Origin: Arenimonas sp. SCN 70-307
GTDB lineage: Bacteria; Pseudomonadota; Gammaproteobacteria; Xanthomonadales; Xanthomonadaceae
Assembly: GCF_001724815.1 (NCBI RefSeq)
Contig: NZ_MEDO01000023.1
Location: 1 to 33,882, forward strand
Direction of reading: 5' to 3'
DNA: 33,882 bases
Shown here: one piece after another, positions 9,251-17,854 of the stretch
Layout of the letters: the number at the start of each line of letters is the position of its first letter
Position numbering within the stretch: the first letter of the stretch is position 1
Program-made: the position numbers and the translations under genes
Notes under the pieces: generated by a model
Seen by the model: only the letters and a program-made list of their open reading frames with translations
What the model was told of the DNA's origin: nothing
The model's database searches: none

Positions 9251-10216
9251 TCACTGCGGAACGAACTCGAGGGTCGGCGCCGCGGCCTCGACCGGCAGGC
9301 TGCCCGGCAGCAGCCAGTGGTCGGCCAGCAGGAAGGCGAACAGGGCCATCAGGTAGACGATGGAGTAGTTGAAGACCTTCATCGCGTAGAGCTCGGAGGG
9401 CGGGTTGAGCAGGCGCACCGCCATCCACAGGAACACGCCGCCCAGCACCAGGGCGCCGCCGAGGTAGAACACGCCGCTCATGCCGGCCACGAAGGGCAGC
9501 ACCGTCACCACCACCAGCAGCACGGTGTAGAACAGGATCTGCCAGCGCGTGTAGTTCACGCCGTACACCACCGGCAGCATCGGGATCAGCGCCTTGGCGT
9601 AGTCGTCGCGGCGGAAGATGGCCAGCGCCCAGAAATGCGGCGGCGTCCAGACGTAGATGATCAGCACCAGCAGCAGCGCGTGGTCGTAGTGCAGCGGCGC
9701 ACCGGCCAGGCCCCAGAGCGAAATGCCCGCCGGCCAGCCCTTCACCGCCGCCCAGCCCAGGGCCGGCGGCGCGGCGCCGGCCAGGCCGCCGATGACGATG
9801 TTCTGCGGCGTGGCGCGCTTGAGCCAGCCGGTGTAGATGATGGCGTAGCCGATCAGCGAGGCGAAGGTGAGCACGGCCGCGAAGGCGTTCACCCACAGCA
9901 CGAGCACCGCCATCGAAACGAAGCCCAGCACCAGCGCGAAGGCCAGCACCTGCCCCGGCCGCAGCGAGCCGGTGGCCAGTGGACGGTGCTGGGTGCGCGC
10001 CATCAGCACGTCGATGCGCTGGTCGAGCAGGTGGTTGATGGCGGCCGCCGAGGACGCCGCCAGCCAGATGCCCAGCGCGCCCAGCACCATGCGCGCCCAC
10101 GGGTACGCCTCGCCCGGTTCGACCGCCAGGAACATGCCGATGATCGCGGTGAACACGATCAGCGCGACCACGCGCGGCTTGGTCAGCTCCCAATAGGCGG
10201 CCGGTTGAAGACTCAT
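9251..10216 (-). CDS. cyoE: Protoheme IX farnesyltransferase (heme O synthase)
   Basis: This UbiA-type prenyltransferase of the inner membrane (also named ctaB) adds farnesyl to heme B to give heme O, the precursor of heme A for the oxidase encoded upstream. It is 321 residues with about eight or nine hydrophobic segments. It begins with [19 protein letters not shown] and has the prenyl-diphosphate-binding N61-x3-D65-x3-D69 motif (NHLLDQRID) followed by [30 protein letters not shown] marks the second loop. The ATG overlaps the ctaA stop as ATGA. Last gene of the oxidase cluster; its stop abuts an inverted repeat. Confidence 0.96.
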   Translation of the reverse strand: MSLQPAAYWELTKPRVVALIVFTAIIGMFLAVEPGEAYPWARMVLGALGIWLAASSAAAINHLLDQRIDVLMARTQHRPLATGSLRPGQVLAFALVLGFVSMAVLVLWVNAFAAVLTFASLIGYAIIYTGWLKRATPQNIVIGGLAGAAPPALGWAAVKGWPAGISLWGLAGAPLHYDHALLLVLIIYVWTPPHFWALAIFRRDDYAKALIPMLPVVYGVNYTRWQILFYTVLLVVVTVLPFVAGMSGVFYLGGALVLGGVFLWMAVRLLNPPSELYAMKVFNYSIVYLMALFAFLLADHWLLPGSLPVEAAAPTLEFVPQ

Positions 10217-11361
10217 TCCGGTGCCCGCAGGCGGGCCAGCAGGCCGACGACGGTGAACAGCAGCAGGGCCGCGCCGGCGTTGTGCGCCGTGGCCACCCAC
10301 AGCGGCAGGCCGGCAACGATGTTGGTGATGCCCAGCGCCACCTGGGCGGCGAGCAGCACGCCCAGCGTGCTGCCCCAGAACACCAGGCCCGGCGTGCGCA
10401 GCATGCGCAGCACCACGAACAGCAGGTGGCCGACCACCAGCAGCGCGAAGAGGCGGTGGGTCATCTGGATGGCCACGCGCGCCGGGCCGTCGAGCACGCC
10501 GCCTTCGTAGTCCACGCCGATGCCGCGCCAGAGCACGAAGGCCTCGCGGTAGTCCTGCTCGGGCCACCACTGGCCCACGCAGGTCGGGAAGTCGGTGCCG
10601 CAGGCCAGCGCGGCGTAGTTGGCGCTGGTCCAGCCGCCGAGCGCGATCTGCACGACCAGCAGCACCAGGCCGATCCACAGCAGGCGGCGCAGCCTCGGCG
10701 CCTCGGCCACCACCAGCGCCGACGAGGGCGTGGTGCCCCAGGCCAGCCAGGTGAGCAGCGAGAAGGTGAGCAGGCCGCCGAGCAGGTGCGCCATCACGAT
10801 GGCGGGCTTCACGAGCCAGATCACCGTCCACATGCCCAGCACGGCCTGGAAGATGATCACCATCAGCAGGGCCGTGCTCAGGCGCGCCGCGTCCACGTTC
10901 GACCAGCGCAGCACCTGCACCAGCAGGATCAGCTCGCCCGCCAGCCACAGCGCGACGGAGAGCTCATGGTTGGGCGCCATGCCGCCCACGCCCATGTAGA
11001 TCGGGATCGACGCGCCCACCAGGGCCGCGGCCGCCAGCACGCTGGCCACGCCGCCCTTGCGCTTGCGCACGGCCAGCAGCGCGAGGATGAGCGTCAGCAC
11101 GCCGAGAATGGCGGCGATGTGCCGGTGGAACTGCTCGCGCCAGGCCTTGGGCACCTCGACGGCGCGCTCGAAGGCGGCGTTGGCGGCGGCGATCTCGTGC
11201 TCCTGGTTCGGCCAGGTGGCCTTGCCGTAGCAGGTGGGCCAGTCGGGGCAGCTCAGGCCGGCGTTGGAAAGGCGCACGAAGCCGCCGAACACGATCACGC
11301 CCAGGGCGAGGATCAGCGCGGCCCAGGCCAGGCGGTGGTAATGACGGGAGGGAGCGTTCAT
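10213..11361 (-). CDS. ctaA: Heme A synthase (COX15/CtaA)
   Basis: CtaA hydroxylates the C8 methyl of heme O to make heme A in the inner membrane. It is 382 residues and has eight predicted membrane segments in two similar halves. Visible landmarks are [22 protein letters not shown] with the C38/C44 pair, H79/H81 in [10 protein letters not shown], a second-half MTHRLFAL and the late [12 protein letters not shown] histidine. A second cysteine pair (ACGTDFPTC) follows [12 protein letters not shown]. The start at 11361 gives the typical short cytoplasmic N-terminus. It lies seven bases after the SCO-like gene and overlaps cyoE by four. Confidence 0.95.
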   Translation of the reverse strand: MNAPSRHYHRLAWAALILALGVIVFGGFVRLSNAGLSCPDWPTCYGKATWPNQEHEIAAANAAFERAVEVPKAWREQFHRHIAAILGVLTLILALLAVRKRKGGVASVLAAAALVGASIPIYMGVGGMAPNHELSVALWLAGELILLVQVLRWSNVDAARLSTALLMVIIFQAVLGMWTVIWLVKPAIVMAHLLGGLLTFSLLTWLAWGTTPSSALVVAEAPRLRRLLWIGLVLLVVQIALGGWTSANYAALACGTDFPTCVGQWWPEQDYREAFVLWRGIGVDYEGGVLDGPARVAIQMTHRLFALLVVGHLLFVVLRMLRTPGLVFWGSTLGVLLAAQVALGITNIVAGLPLWVATAHNAGAALLLFTVVGLLARLRAPE

Positions 11362-11368
11362 CAGGGGC

Positions 11369-11917
11369 CTACTTCAGCACACGTCCGAGGTCCTTGCGCA
11401 GGCCGGACGGGTTGAAGCCCGGGGCGTAGCGCAGGACGAGGTAACCATTGGCGTCGGCCAGGTAGGCCGGCAGCGCGTCGGGGGTGGAGGCATCGGGCAG
11501 CAGCGCGGCGAGTTCGGCGCTGGGCTGCATGGGCACGAAGCCGCTGAAGTCGGCGGCGCCCTCGGGCACCGGCCCGAACCACAGCACCTTGAGCTTTTCG
11601 GCGTGGCGGCCTTCCGACACCCAGATGCGGTGCATCACGTCGTGCATGGCCACGCAGGCCTGGCCGCAGCCTTCCGGCGCGACGAACACGATGTGCCAGT
11701 GGCGGCTGGCCGGCTGCCATTGCCAGGCGCTGCCGTCGGCGCGCCTGAGCTCGAGCGACTGCAGCATCGGGTACGGGTCGAGCATCTGGCCGATGTTGCG
11801 CGTCTGCGTCGGCTTCCAGCCGCCGAAGAACAGCGCGGCGGCCACGCCGAAGCTGCCGAGGAAAAACGCGGCCACCAGCAGCAGCTGCAGGCGCGAGCGG
11901 GTTTGTTGGGTGGTCAT
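11369..11917 (-). CDS. Membrane-anchored SCO-like thioredoxin-fold protein of the oxidase cluster
   Basis: The protein has 182 residues. An N-terminal membrane anchor (about 9-31) is followed by a periplasmic domain. It carries C84-GQA-C88 in VAPEGCGQACVAMHD, the CxxxC spacing of SCO1/SenC copper chaperones, at the end of a beta strand (HIVFVAP), as in thioredoxin folds. The end, AYLADANGYLVLRYAPGFNP, resembles the last strands of SCO proteins. The distal copper-binding histidine seen in SCO is not apparent before that segment. The gene overlaps SURF1 (ATGA) and precedes ctaA, the position of an uncharacterised gene in related oxidase clusters. A copper or thiol role in CuA assembly is an inference. 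Confidence 0.7.
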   Translation of the reverse strand: MTTQQTRSRLQLLLVAAFFLGSFGVAAALFFGGWKPTQTRNIGQMLDPYPMLQSLELRRADGSAWQWQPASRHWHIVFVAPEGCGQACVAMHDVMHRIWVSEGRHAEKLKVLWFGPVPEGAADFSGFVPMQPSAELAALLPDASTPDALPAYLADANGYLVLRYAPGFNPSGLRKDLGRVLK

Positions 11918-12621
11918 TGTTTTCTGCGGAACCAGAGCAGGAGGGTGGTCACGAAGGCAGCGGCGGCCAGGCCGAACCACTGCAGGGCGTAACCGCGGTG
12001 TTTTTCAGGGGGCAGCGTATTCGACAGCAGCTCAAGGTCGCGTTCATGCCCCAGCGGCAGGGCAGGATCGAGCCTGAGCACGCGCGGCGCCAGTGCCGGC
12101 AGTTGCCAGGCGCGGGCGACCTCGGCCGGCTCGAGGTGCAGGGCCAGCCAGCGCTGGCCGCCGTCGCGCGACTCCAGCCCACCGCCCAGCTTGAGGCCCA
12201 CGGCCGGGGGCGGCGCCAGCAGGCCCGCCAGGGCCGCGTCGCCGCGCGGGCAGGTCGCGTCGGGCAGGGTGCGGTCGCCCGGCAGCGGCAGCCAGCCCAG
12301 GTCCACCAGCAGCGGCGCAGCGGCGCCGGCGGGCTGGAAGGCGCAGTACTGGCGCACGCCGACGCGCTGGCCGCGGCGCTGGTTGTCCAGCCACAGCGGC
12401 GGCGTGTCGAGGAACCGACCTTCGCCAGCCACCTTGCGGATGCCGTTGGCGCCAGCCAGGGCCCCGGCCAGCGGCTGGGCCGGCCCGGCCAGCACGCCGG
12501 CGGTGTCGGCCAGCAGCGCTTCCTTCTCCAGCGCGCGGCCCAGCTGCCAGCGGCCCAGCGCCGAGAACGCCAGCACCAGGCACAGGCCGAACGCCACCAG
12601 CAGCACGCGGCGTTTCACCAC
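11914..12621 (-). CDS. SURF1 family cytochrome oxidase assembly protein
   Basis: SURF1 proteins take part in heme A delivery or stabilisation of subunit I during oxidase assembly. This one is 235 residues with two membrane segments, one at the N-terminus (VLLVAFGLCLVLAFSALGRWQ) and one near the C-terminus (WFGLAAAAFVTTLLLWF), with a periplasmic domain between. GRWQLGRALEKEALL and LVDLGWLPLPGDR fit the family, as does the NTLPPEKHRGYALQWFGLA end. Start GTG at 12621, or the next codon, also GTG at 12618. The stop overlaps the next gene's ATG. It is separated from coxC by a small gene on the opposite strand. Confidence 0.9.
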   Translation of the reverse strand: MVKRRVLLVAFGLCLVLAFSALGRWQLGRALEKEALLADTAGVLAGPAQPLAGALAGANGIRKVAGEGRFLDTPPLWLDNQRRGQRVGVRQYCAFQPAGAAAPLLVDLGWLPLPGDRTLPDATCPRGDAALAGLLAPPPAVGLKLGGGLESRDGGQRWLALHLEPAEVARAWQLPALAPRVLRLDPALPLGHERDLELLSNTLPPEKHRGYALQWFGLAAAAFVTTLLLWFRRKQ

Positions 12622-12639
12622 GCGCGGCCCCGCGGGGCG

Positions 12640-12645
12640 GATAAT
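12640..12645 (+). promoter_or_regulatory. Candidate -10 box of the DUF2909 gene
   Basis: GATAAT in the context GCGGATAATGGCGCC lies about 30 bases before the ATG at 12676. No convincing -35 is visible. It lies just outside the SURF1 start on the opposite strand. Confidence 0.35.
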
Positions 12646-12675
12646 GGCGCCCTTCCCTTCCACGCGGCGCCTTCC

Positions 12676-12906
12676 ATGAGCAGCGAGCTGAAAACCCTGG
12701 TCGTCATCGGATTCTTCCTCTTCATCCTCTGGAACCTCGGTGCCGGCCTCTACTACATGATGGTGGACAAGGGCCGCACCACCCGCACGGTGAAGTCGCT
12801 GACCTGGCGCATCGGTTTGTCGGTGGCGCTGATCGTGCTGGTGATCATCGGCATCGCCGCCGGCGTGATCGAACCGCACGGCATCGGCCGCAACCCGAAT
12901 CCCTGA
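12676..12906 (+). CDS. Twin transmembrane protein, DUF2909 family
   Basis: This 76-residue protein has two hydrophobic segments, about 6-28 and 44-65, joined by a short basic loop (DKGRTTRTVK). DUF2909 proteins are small inner-membrane proteins found in cytochrome oxidase clusters between coxC and SURF1; their function is unknown. Here it is encoded on the strand opposite to the cluster, between the coxC stop and the SURF1 start, so it needs its own promoter. A perfect hairpin shared with coxC lies just after its stop. Confidence 0.85.
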   Translation: MSSELKTLVVIGFFLFILWNLGAGLYYMMVDKGRTTRTVKSLTWRIGLSVALIVLVIIGIAAGVIEPHGIGRNPNP

Positions 12907-12909
12907 AAA

Positions 12910-12937
12910 CATCGGGCCGGCTGACGCCGGCCCGATG
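12910..12937. terminator. Bidirectional terminator hairpin between DUF2909 and coxC
   Basis: CATCGGGCCGGC (12910-12921) pairs perfectly with GCCGGCCCGATG (12926-12937) around TGAC. It lies between two convergent stop codons (12906 and 12961). The flanks are only weakly T-rich. Confidence 0.8.
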
Positions 12938-12960
12938 TGTGTTTCGGAGGGCCCGGTTCG

Positions 12961-13839
12961 TCAGAGCACGTAGACGAACAGGAACAGGCCCAGCCAGACC
13001 ACGTCCACGAAGTGCCAGTACCAGGCCACGGCTTCGAAACCGAAGTGGTGGTCGGGGCTGAAGTGGCCCTTCATGCAGCGCAGCCAGATGATGATCAGCA
13101 TCACCGTGCCCAGGAACACGTGCAGGCCGTGGAAGCCGGTGAGCATGAAGAAGGTCGAGCCGTAGATGCCCGAGCCGAGCGTCAGGCCCAGGTCCTGGTA
13201 GGCGTGGTAGTACTCGTAGCCCTGCACCACCATGAAGACCAGGCCCAGCGCGATGGTCGCGCCCAGCCAGAACACCAGCTTGCCGCGCTGGTTGGCCTTG
13301 ATGGCATGGTGGGCGATGGTGATGGTGACGCCCGAGGTGAGCAGCAGCAGCGTGTTCACCAGCGGCAGGCCCCAGGCCGGGATGGTCTGGAAGCTGCCGC
13401 CGATGTCGCCCGGGCCGTTGCTCGGCCAGCCGGCGCTGAAGCCCTGCCAGATGAACTGGTTGGTCAGCGCGCCGTCGCCCACGCCCGACAGCCACGGCAG
13501 CGCGAACTGGCGCACGTAGAACAGGGCGCCGAAGAAGGCGGCGAAGAACATCACCTCGGAGAAGATGAACCACATCATTCCCATGCGGAACGAGGTGTCC
13601 ACCTGCGCGTTGTACTTGCCCGACACCGACTCGGCGATGACGTTGCCGAACCAGCCGAACAGCACGGCCAGCGTGCCCAGCAGGCCGACGTAGAACACCG
13701 GCTGGCCCCAGGCGTGGCCGTTGAACCAGTTCGCCACGCCCACCATGGTGATGAACAGGGTGATCGAACCAACGAACGGCCACGGGCTGTGGTGCGGGAC
13801 GTAGTAGACGTTCGGATCGTCGTGGGTGCTGCTTGCCAT
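12961..13839 (-). CDS. coxC: Cytochrome c oxidase subunit III
   Basis: This is the 292-residue multi-pass subunit III of the aa3-type oxidase; it stabilises the core and the proton uptake path. The sequence has the family pattern: PHHSPWPFVGS, MGMMWFIFSEVMFFAAFFGALFY with the conserved glutamate, LPLVNTLLLLTSGVTITIAHHA, a FFMLTGFHGLHVFLGT segment, and a C-terminal YWHFVDVVWLGLFLFVYVL. It is full length, starting at ATG 13839. It is transcribed after ctaG with a 32-bp gap and ends before a shared hairpin. Confidence 0.96.
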   Translation of the reverse strand: MASSTHDDPNVYYVPHHSPWPFVGSITLFITMVGVANWFNGHAWGQPVFYVGLLGTLAVLFGWFGNVIAESVSGKYNAQVDTSFRMGMMWFIFSEVMFFAAFFGALFYVRQFALPWLSGVGDGALTNQFIWQGFSAGWPSNGPGDIGGSFQTIPAWGLPLVNTLLLLTSGVTITIAHHAIKANQRGKLVFWLGATIALGLVFMVVQGYEYYHAYQDLGLTLGSGIYGSTFFMLTGFHGLHVFLGTVMLIIIWLRCMKGHFSPDHHFGFEAVAWYWHFVDVVWLGLFLFVYVL

Positions 13840-13871
13840 GGTGTTCCCCAGTATTGCTGTTGGGCCTCGCG

Positions 13872-14453
13872 TCACGGCGCCGTGCGCGCGGCGGCGCCCG
13901 CGTGGGCGCCCCCGGCGAGGCGGGCCGTGGCCACGTCGTTGTTGTAGAAGGTGTACGACAGCGTGAGCGTCTGCACGTTGGCCGGCAGCGCCGGGTCGAC
14001 GATGAAACGCACCGGCATCAGGCGCTCCTCGCCCGCGGCCAGCAGCTGCTCGGTGAAGCAGAAGCACTCGGTCTTGTTGAAGAAGGTGGAGGCCGTGGAC
14101 GGCGCCACCGAGGGCGCGGCGTTGCCGACGATGGCCTGGTCGCCCACGTTGCGGGCGATGTAGTTCATCTCGTACACCTGGCCCGGGCGCACCTGCATGC
14201 TCAGCTGCGTGGGCTTGAACTCCCAGGGCAACTTCGAGTTCACGGTGGCGTCGAACTCGACGGTGACCGAGCGGTTCTGGTCCACCACCAGGCCGGCCAC
14301 GCGCGCTTCGCCGGCCGGGCCCTGCTCGAGCTTGATGCCGAAGACCTTCTCGCAGGCGATGTAGTACAGCGGCACCATGCCGAAGGTGAACAGGAAGGCG
14401 CCGACGGACACCAGCGCGGCGGTCTTGAGCGTGGCGGTCGAGGAAGGCTTCAT
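13872..14453 (-). CDS. ctaG: Cytochrome c oxidase assembly protein CtaG/Cox11
   Basis: CtaG carries Cu(I) to the CuB site of subunit I. The protein has 193 residues: an N-terminal membrane segment (about 11-31), then a periplasmic immunoglobulin-like domain. The copper motif C130-F-C132-F is intact in [11 protein letters not shown], and C34 lies just after the membrane segment, as in Cox11. The tail is longer than usual in alanine and glycine ([14 protein letters not shown]). Its ATG overlaps the stop of the 42-residue gene. Confidence 0.95.
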   Translation of the reverse strand: MKPSSTATLKTAALVSVGAFLFTFGMVPLYYIACEKVFGIKLEQGPAGEARVAGLVVDQNRSVTVEFDATVNSKLPWEFKPTQLSMQVRPGQVYEMNYIARNVGDQAIVGNAAPSVAPSTASTFFNKTECFCFTEQLLAAGEERLMPVRFIVDPALPANVQTLTLSYTFYNNDVATARLAGGAHAGAAARTAP

Positions 14454-14578
14454 GGCAGCACCGCGGAAAGCATGAAGGCGACGTAGATGCCGACCGCCAC
14501 GAACGCGACGGCCCAGGCCGTGCGGCGGATGCCGCGGCGGCGTGCTTGGTCGGTCTTGTTGGCGGTGGGCTGGGTCAT
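14450..14578 (-). CDS. 42-residue single-pass membrane protein of the oxidase operon
   Basis: ATG at 14578 to TGA at 14450 encodes [20 protein letters not shown] followed by one membrane segment ([17 protein letters not shown]) and a short tail. It overlaps ctaG by ATGA and follows coxA, so the gene is translationally coupled. Similar tiny proteins (annotated as cytochrome oxidase small assembly protein) occupy this place in other proteobacterial clusters. The basic N-terminus followed by one helix predicts an N-in orientation. Its function is unknown; the overlap and position make it a genuine gene. Confidence 0.8.
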   Translation of the reverse strand: MTQPTANKTDQARRRGIRRTAWAVAFVAVGIYVAFMLSAVLP

Positions 14579-14590
14579 GTCGTCTGGATT

Positions 14591-14614
14591 GCGGCGCCCC
14601 GCGAAGGGCGCCGC
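14591..14614 (-). promoter_or_regulatory. Intra-operon hairpin after coxA
   Basis: GCGGCGCCC (14591-14599) pairs with GGGCGCCGC (14606-14614) around a six-base loop, between the coxA stop and the 42-residue gene. It has no T-run. It may stabilise the coxBA message or weaken read-through. Confidence 0.5.
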
Positions 14615-14623
14615 GCCGTTACG

Positions 14624-16249
14624 TCAGTGGGTGACGTCGCCGTGGGCGAGGTCGCCGTCCTTGATCTTGGGCGGCAGGGTGAAGGTGTGGTGCGGCGCCG
14701 GCGACGGCACGGTCCACTCCAGGCCCTTGGCGCCTTCCCACGAGCGCGCTTCGGCCTTGACGCCGCCGCGGGCCGTCTTCCAGACGATGTAGGCGAACAG
14801 CAGCTGGCTGAAGCCGAAGCCGAAGCCGCCGATGGTCGACCACATGTTGAAGTCGGCGAAGGCGACGTTGTAGTCCGGCACGCGGCGCTGCATGCCCGCC
14901 AGGCCCAGGAAGTGCTGCGGGAAGAACAGCAGGTTCACGAAGATCGTGGACAGCCAGAAGTGCCACTTGCCCAGGGTCTCGTCGACCATGTGGCCGGTCC
15001 ACTTCGGCAGCCAGTAGTACACGCCGGCCATGATGCCGTAGACGGCGCCGGTCACCAGCACGTAGTGGAAGTGCGCCACCACGAAGTAGGTGTCGTGGTA
15101 CTGGAAGTCGGCCGGGACGATGGCCAGCATCAGGCCCGAGAAGCCGCCGATGGTGAACATCACCACGAAGCCCAGGGCGAACAGCATCGGGGTCTCGAAG
15201 GTCAGCGAGCCGCGCCACATGGTGGTGACCCAGTTGAAGACCTTCACGCCGGTGGGGATGGCGATCAGCATCGTGGCGTACATGAAGTACAGCTCGCCGC
15301 CGAGCGGCATGCCCACGGTGAACATGTGGTGGGCCCAGACGATGAACGACAGGAAGGCGATCGACGCGGTGGCGTACACCATGGCCTGGTAGCCGAACAG
15401 CGGCTTGCGGGCGAAGGTCGGGATGATCTCCGACACGATGCCGAAGGCCGGCAGGATCATGATGTAGACCTCGGGGTGCCCGAAGAACCAGAAGATGTGC
15501 TGGTACATCACCGGGTCACCGCCGCCGGCGGCGTTGAAGAAGCTGGTTTCGAAGAACTTGTCGGTCAGCAGCATGGTGACCGCGCCGGCCAGCACCGGCA
15601 TCACCGCGATCAGCAGGAAGGCGGTGATCAGCCAGGTCCACACGAACACCGGCATCTTGAGCAGGTCCACGCCCGGGGCGCGCATGTTGAGCACGGTGGC
15701 GATGATGTTGATCGCGCCCATGATCGAGCTGATGCCCATCAGGTGGATGGCGAAGATGGTGAAGGCCGTGCTGTTGCCGCCCTGCAGCGACAGCGGCGGG
15801 TACAGGGTCCAGCCGCCGGCCGGGCCGCCGCCGCCGATGCCGAAGAACAGCTGCAGGATCAGCGGCATCAGCAGCAGGGTGAAGGCGAACGGCATGATCC
15901 AGAAGGACCAGTTGTTCATGCGCGGCAGCGCCATGTCCGGCGCGCCGATCTGCAGCGGGATCATCCAGTTGGCCAGGCCCACGAAGGCCGGCATGACCGC
16001 GCCGAAGATCATCACCAGCGCGTGCATGGTGGTCATCTGGTTGAAGAACTCGGGCTCGACCAGCTGCAGGCCGGGCTGGAAGAGCTCGGCGCGGATCACC
16101 AGCGCCATCGCGCCGCCGATGAAGAACATCACCAGCGAGAACACCAGGTACAGCGTGCCGATGTCCTTGTGGTTGGTCGAGTAGAACCAACGCTGGAAGA
16201 AGCTCTGCTTGTGCTCGCCATGGTCGGCGTGGGCGTCAACGTGTGCCAT
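14624..16249 (-). CDS. coxA: Cytochrome c oxidase subunit I
   Basis: This is the catalytic subunit of an A-type heme-copper oxidase, which reduces O2 to water at heme a3-CuB and pumps protons. It has 541 residues and 12 predicted membrane segments. Metal ligands are all present: H76 (heme a), H258 and Y262 in GHPEVY (the CuB ligand and cross-linked tyrosine), H307/H308 in AHHMF, and H393/H395 in AHFHYVL (hemes a3 and a). The GHPEVY tyrosine identifies an A-family oxidase. The start at ATG 16249 gives the normal N-terminus ([18 protein letters not shown]). It follows coxB by 26 bases. Confidence 0.98.
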   Translation of the reverse strand: MAHVDAHADHGEHKQSFFQRWFYSTNHKDIGTLYLVFSLVMFFIGGAMALVIRAELFQPGLQLVEPEFFNQMTTMHALVMIFGAVMPAFVGLANWMIPLQIGAPDMALPRMNNWSFWIMPFAFTLLLMPLILQLFFGIGGGGPAGGWTLYPPLSLQGGNSTAFTIFAIHLMGISSIMGAINIIATVLNMRAPGVDLLKMPVFVWTWLITAFLLIAVMPVLAGAVTMLLTDKFFETSFFNAAGGGDPVMYQHIFWFFGHPEVYIMILPAFGIVSEIIPTFARKPLFGYQAMVYATASIAFLSFIVWAHHMFTVGMPLGGELYFMYATMLIAIPTGVKVFNWVTTMWRGSLTFETPMLFALGFVVMFTIGGFSGLMLAIVPADFQYHDTYFVVAHFHYVLVTGAVYGIMAGVYYWLPKWTGHMVDETLGKWHFWLSTIFVNLLFFPQHFLGLAGMQRRVPDYNVAFADFNMWSTIGGFGFGFSQLLFAYIVWKTARGGVKAEARSWEGAKGLEWTVPSPAPHHTFTLPPKIKDGDLAHGDVTH

Positions 16250-16275
16250 TTCTCGTGCCTCTCTCAGGGTTCTGC

Positions 16276-17160
16276 TCAGCCTTCGCCGCCGGCGGTGGCC
16301 GGGGCGGTGGCGGCGATGCGGGCGGCCTCGGCCAGGTCGCCGGCCTTCTGCGCGGCCAGCCAGGCTTCGTACTCGGCGCGCGGCACGGCCTTCACCACGA
16401 TCGGCATGAAGCCGTGGTCCTTGCCGCACAGCTCGGCGCAAACGCCGCGGTAGGTGCCCGGCTCGCGGATCTCGGTCCAGGCCTCGTTGATGATTCCGGG
16501 GATGGCGTCCTGCTTCCAGCCCAGCGCCGGCACCCACCAGGCGTGGATCACGTCGTCGGCGGTGAACACGAGGCGGATCTTGGTGTCGGTCGGCAGCACC
16601 AGCGGGTTGTCGACGTCACGCAGGTAGTGCGGGTTGGCGTTCGGGTCCGGGCGGATGCCGGCCTGGCGGATGCGGTCGGACTCGCGGTCGAGGCGGGAGA
16701 TGAAGTTCACGTCCTCGCCGACGATCTCGTAGCGCCACATCCACTGGTAGCCGGTGACCTTGACGGTCATCTCGTGGCCCTTGGCGTCGTACTGCTCGAT
16801 CACCTTCAGGGTGGCCGGCACGGCCATCACCACCAGGATGAGGATGGGCACCACGGTCCAGATGACCTCGAGCTTGGTGGAGTGGGTGAACTCCACGTCC
16901 GGCTTGGCGCCCTTGGACTTGCGGAACTTCACCATCGCGTAGCCCATCGCGCCGAACACCACCACGCCGATGGCCACGCAGATCCAGAGCATCAGCATGT
17001 GCATGTCGTAGGCGTTCTCCGCGGTGCGGGTGACGCCCTGCGGCATGTTCAGCTGCCAACGCACGGGCTCGCTGTCGGCCCAGGCCGGGATACTCGCCAG
17101 GGCGGCCAGCAGGCCGGTGGCGGCCTTGGCGACGATGGCGTTTGCTTTCTTCGCATTCAT
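16276..17160 (-). CDS. coxB: Cytochrome c oxidase subunit II
   Basis: Subunit II takes electrons from cytochrome c at the binuclear CuA centre. The protein has 294 residues: a signal peptide ending near ALASIPAWA (residue 28), two membrane helices (about 55-77 and 98-119), and a periplasmic cupredoxin domain. CuA ligands are H206, C241, E243, C245, H249 and M252 ([12 protein letters not shown]). The aromatic electron-entry patch is YQWMWRYE (138-145). There is no fused cytochrome c domain; the tail is Ala-rich. It is the first structural gene of the cluster, six bases after the DUF2244 gene. Confidence 0.97.
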   Translation of the reverse strand: MNAKKANAIVAKAATGLLAALASIPAWADSEPVRWQLNMPQGVTRTAENAYDMHMLMLWICVAIGVVVFGAMGYAMVKFRKSKGAKPDVEFTHSTKLEVIWTVVPILILVVMAVPATLKVIEQYDAKGHEMTVKVTGYQWMWRYEIVGEDVNFISRLDRESDRIRQAGIRPDPNANPHYLRDVDNPLVLPTDTKIRLVFTADDVIHAWWVPALGWKQDAIPGIINEAWTEIREPGTYRGVCAELCGKDHGFMPIVVKAVPRAEYEAWLAAQKAGDLAEAARIAATAPATAGGEG

Positions 17161-17166
17161 CCGAAC

Positions 17167-17676
17167 TTACCCCAACGTGTGGTCTTGGTCCCGGCCGCGG
17201 CCCGAGGCCGCCGCCAGCAATTCTTTCAACCGTGCCGCGAGTTCCAGGCGCTCCCCCGGTGGGAGGAAGGCCCCGACCTCGACCTGCCGGCCCTGGGAGC
17301 CCAACAGTACCCGCTCCCGGCCCTCGCCGCCGTCCAGCGAAACCCGCACCCAGTAGGGGTGGGCCTCGAAGGCCGGCCCGTCCTGGGCCGAGCGCCGCAC
17401 TTCCAGGCGCCGCGCGTCGAGCGCGATCACCTCGAAGCGTTCGCCCTGGCGCCACACCCATCGCAACACCACGGCGATGAAGGCGGCGTCCAACAGCGCG
17501 AACACCGGGGCAAGCACGTTGCCCTGGTGCCACCAGGCGAAGCAGGCCACCGTGAAGGTGGCCAGCGACAGGGCCACGAACAACCCGGTGAACTGGCTCG
17601 CCGTCATGGCGCGCCGGGGCCGGAGCACCAGACGGGCCCCGGGCCCTGCAGGCGCCGAAACATCGAGCTCGATCAC
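17167..17676 (-). CDS. DUF2244 family membrane protein
   Basis: This 169-residue protein has two adjacent membrane segments (about 27-68) and a soluble C-terminal domain with the EVIALDARRLEVRRSAQ and FLPPGERLELAARLKELL stretches typical of DUF2244. No biochemical function is established; the family is repeatedly found beside oxidase genes. Start GTG at 17676. It precedes coxB by six bases on the same strand and is probably the first gene of the transcript. It diverges from putA. Confidence 0.8.
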   Translation of the reverse strand: MIELDVSAPAGPGARLVLRPRRAMTASQFTGLFVALSLATFTVACFAWWHQGNVLAPVFALLDAAFIAVVLRWVWRQGERFEVIALDARRLEVRRSAQDGPAFEAHPYWVRVSLDGGEGRERVLLGSQGRQVEVGAFLPPGERLELAARLKELLAAASGRGRDQDHTLG

Positions 17677-17783
17677 GCGGATTCTCCGCGACCAGCTAGA
17701 ACCGGGGGATTTTACCGACCCGCGCGATGGGGGGGCAAGCCAAAGCCCGGCCCGCGCCAGCGTGGAAAGTGAAGGCCCGTGGC

Positions 17784-17812
17784 TTCCGCGCCCCCCGGCG
17801 CGGCCTTAGAAT
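17784..17812 (+). promoter_or_regulatory. Candidate putA promoter
   Basis: TAGAAT (17807-17812) is a good -10 of the type seen again before the M28 peptidase gene. A weak -35-like TTCCGC (17784-17789) is 17 bases upstream. The predicted leader is about 35 bases long. Confidence 0.35.
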
Positions 17813-17854
17813 CCGCGTTCTCGCGCGCCCCGCGCCCGCCCCGCCTGGACCCCC

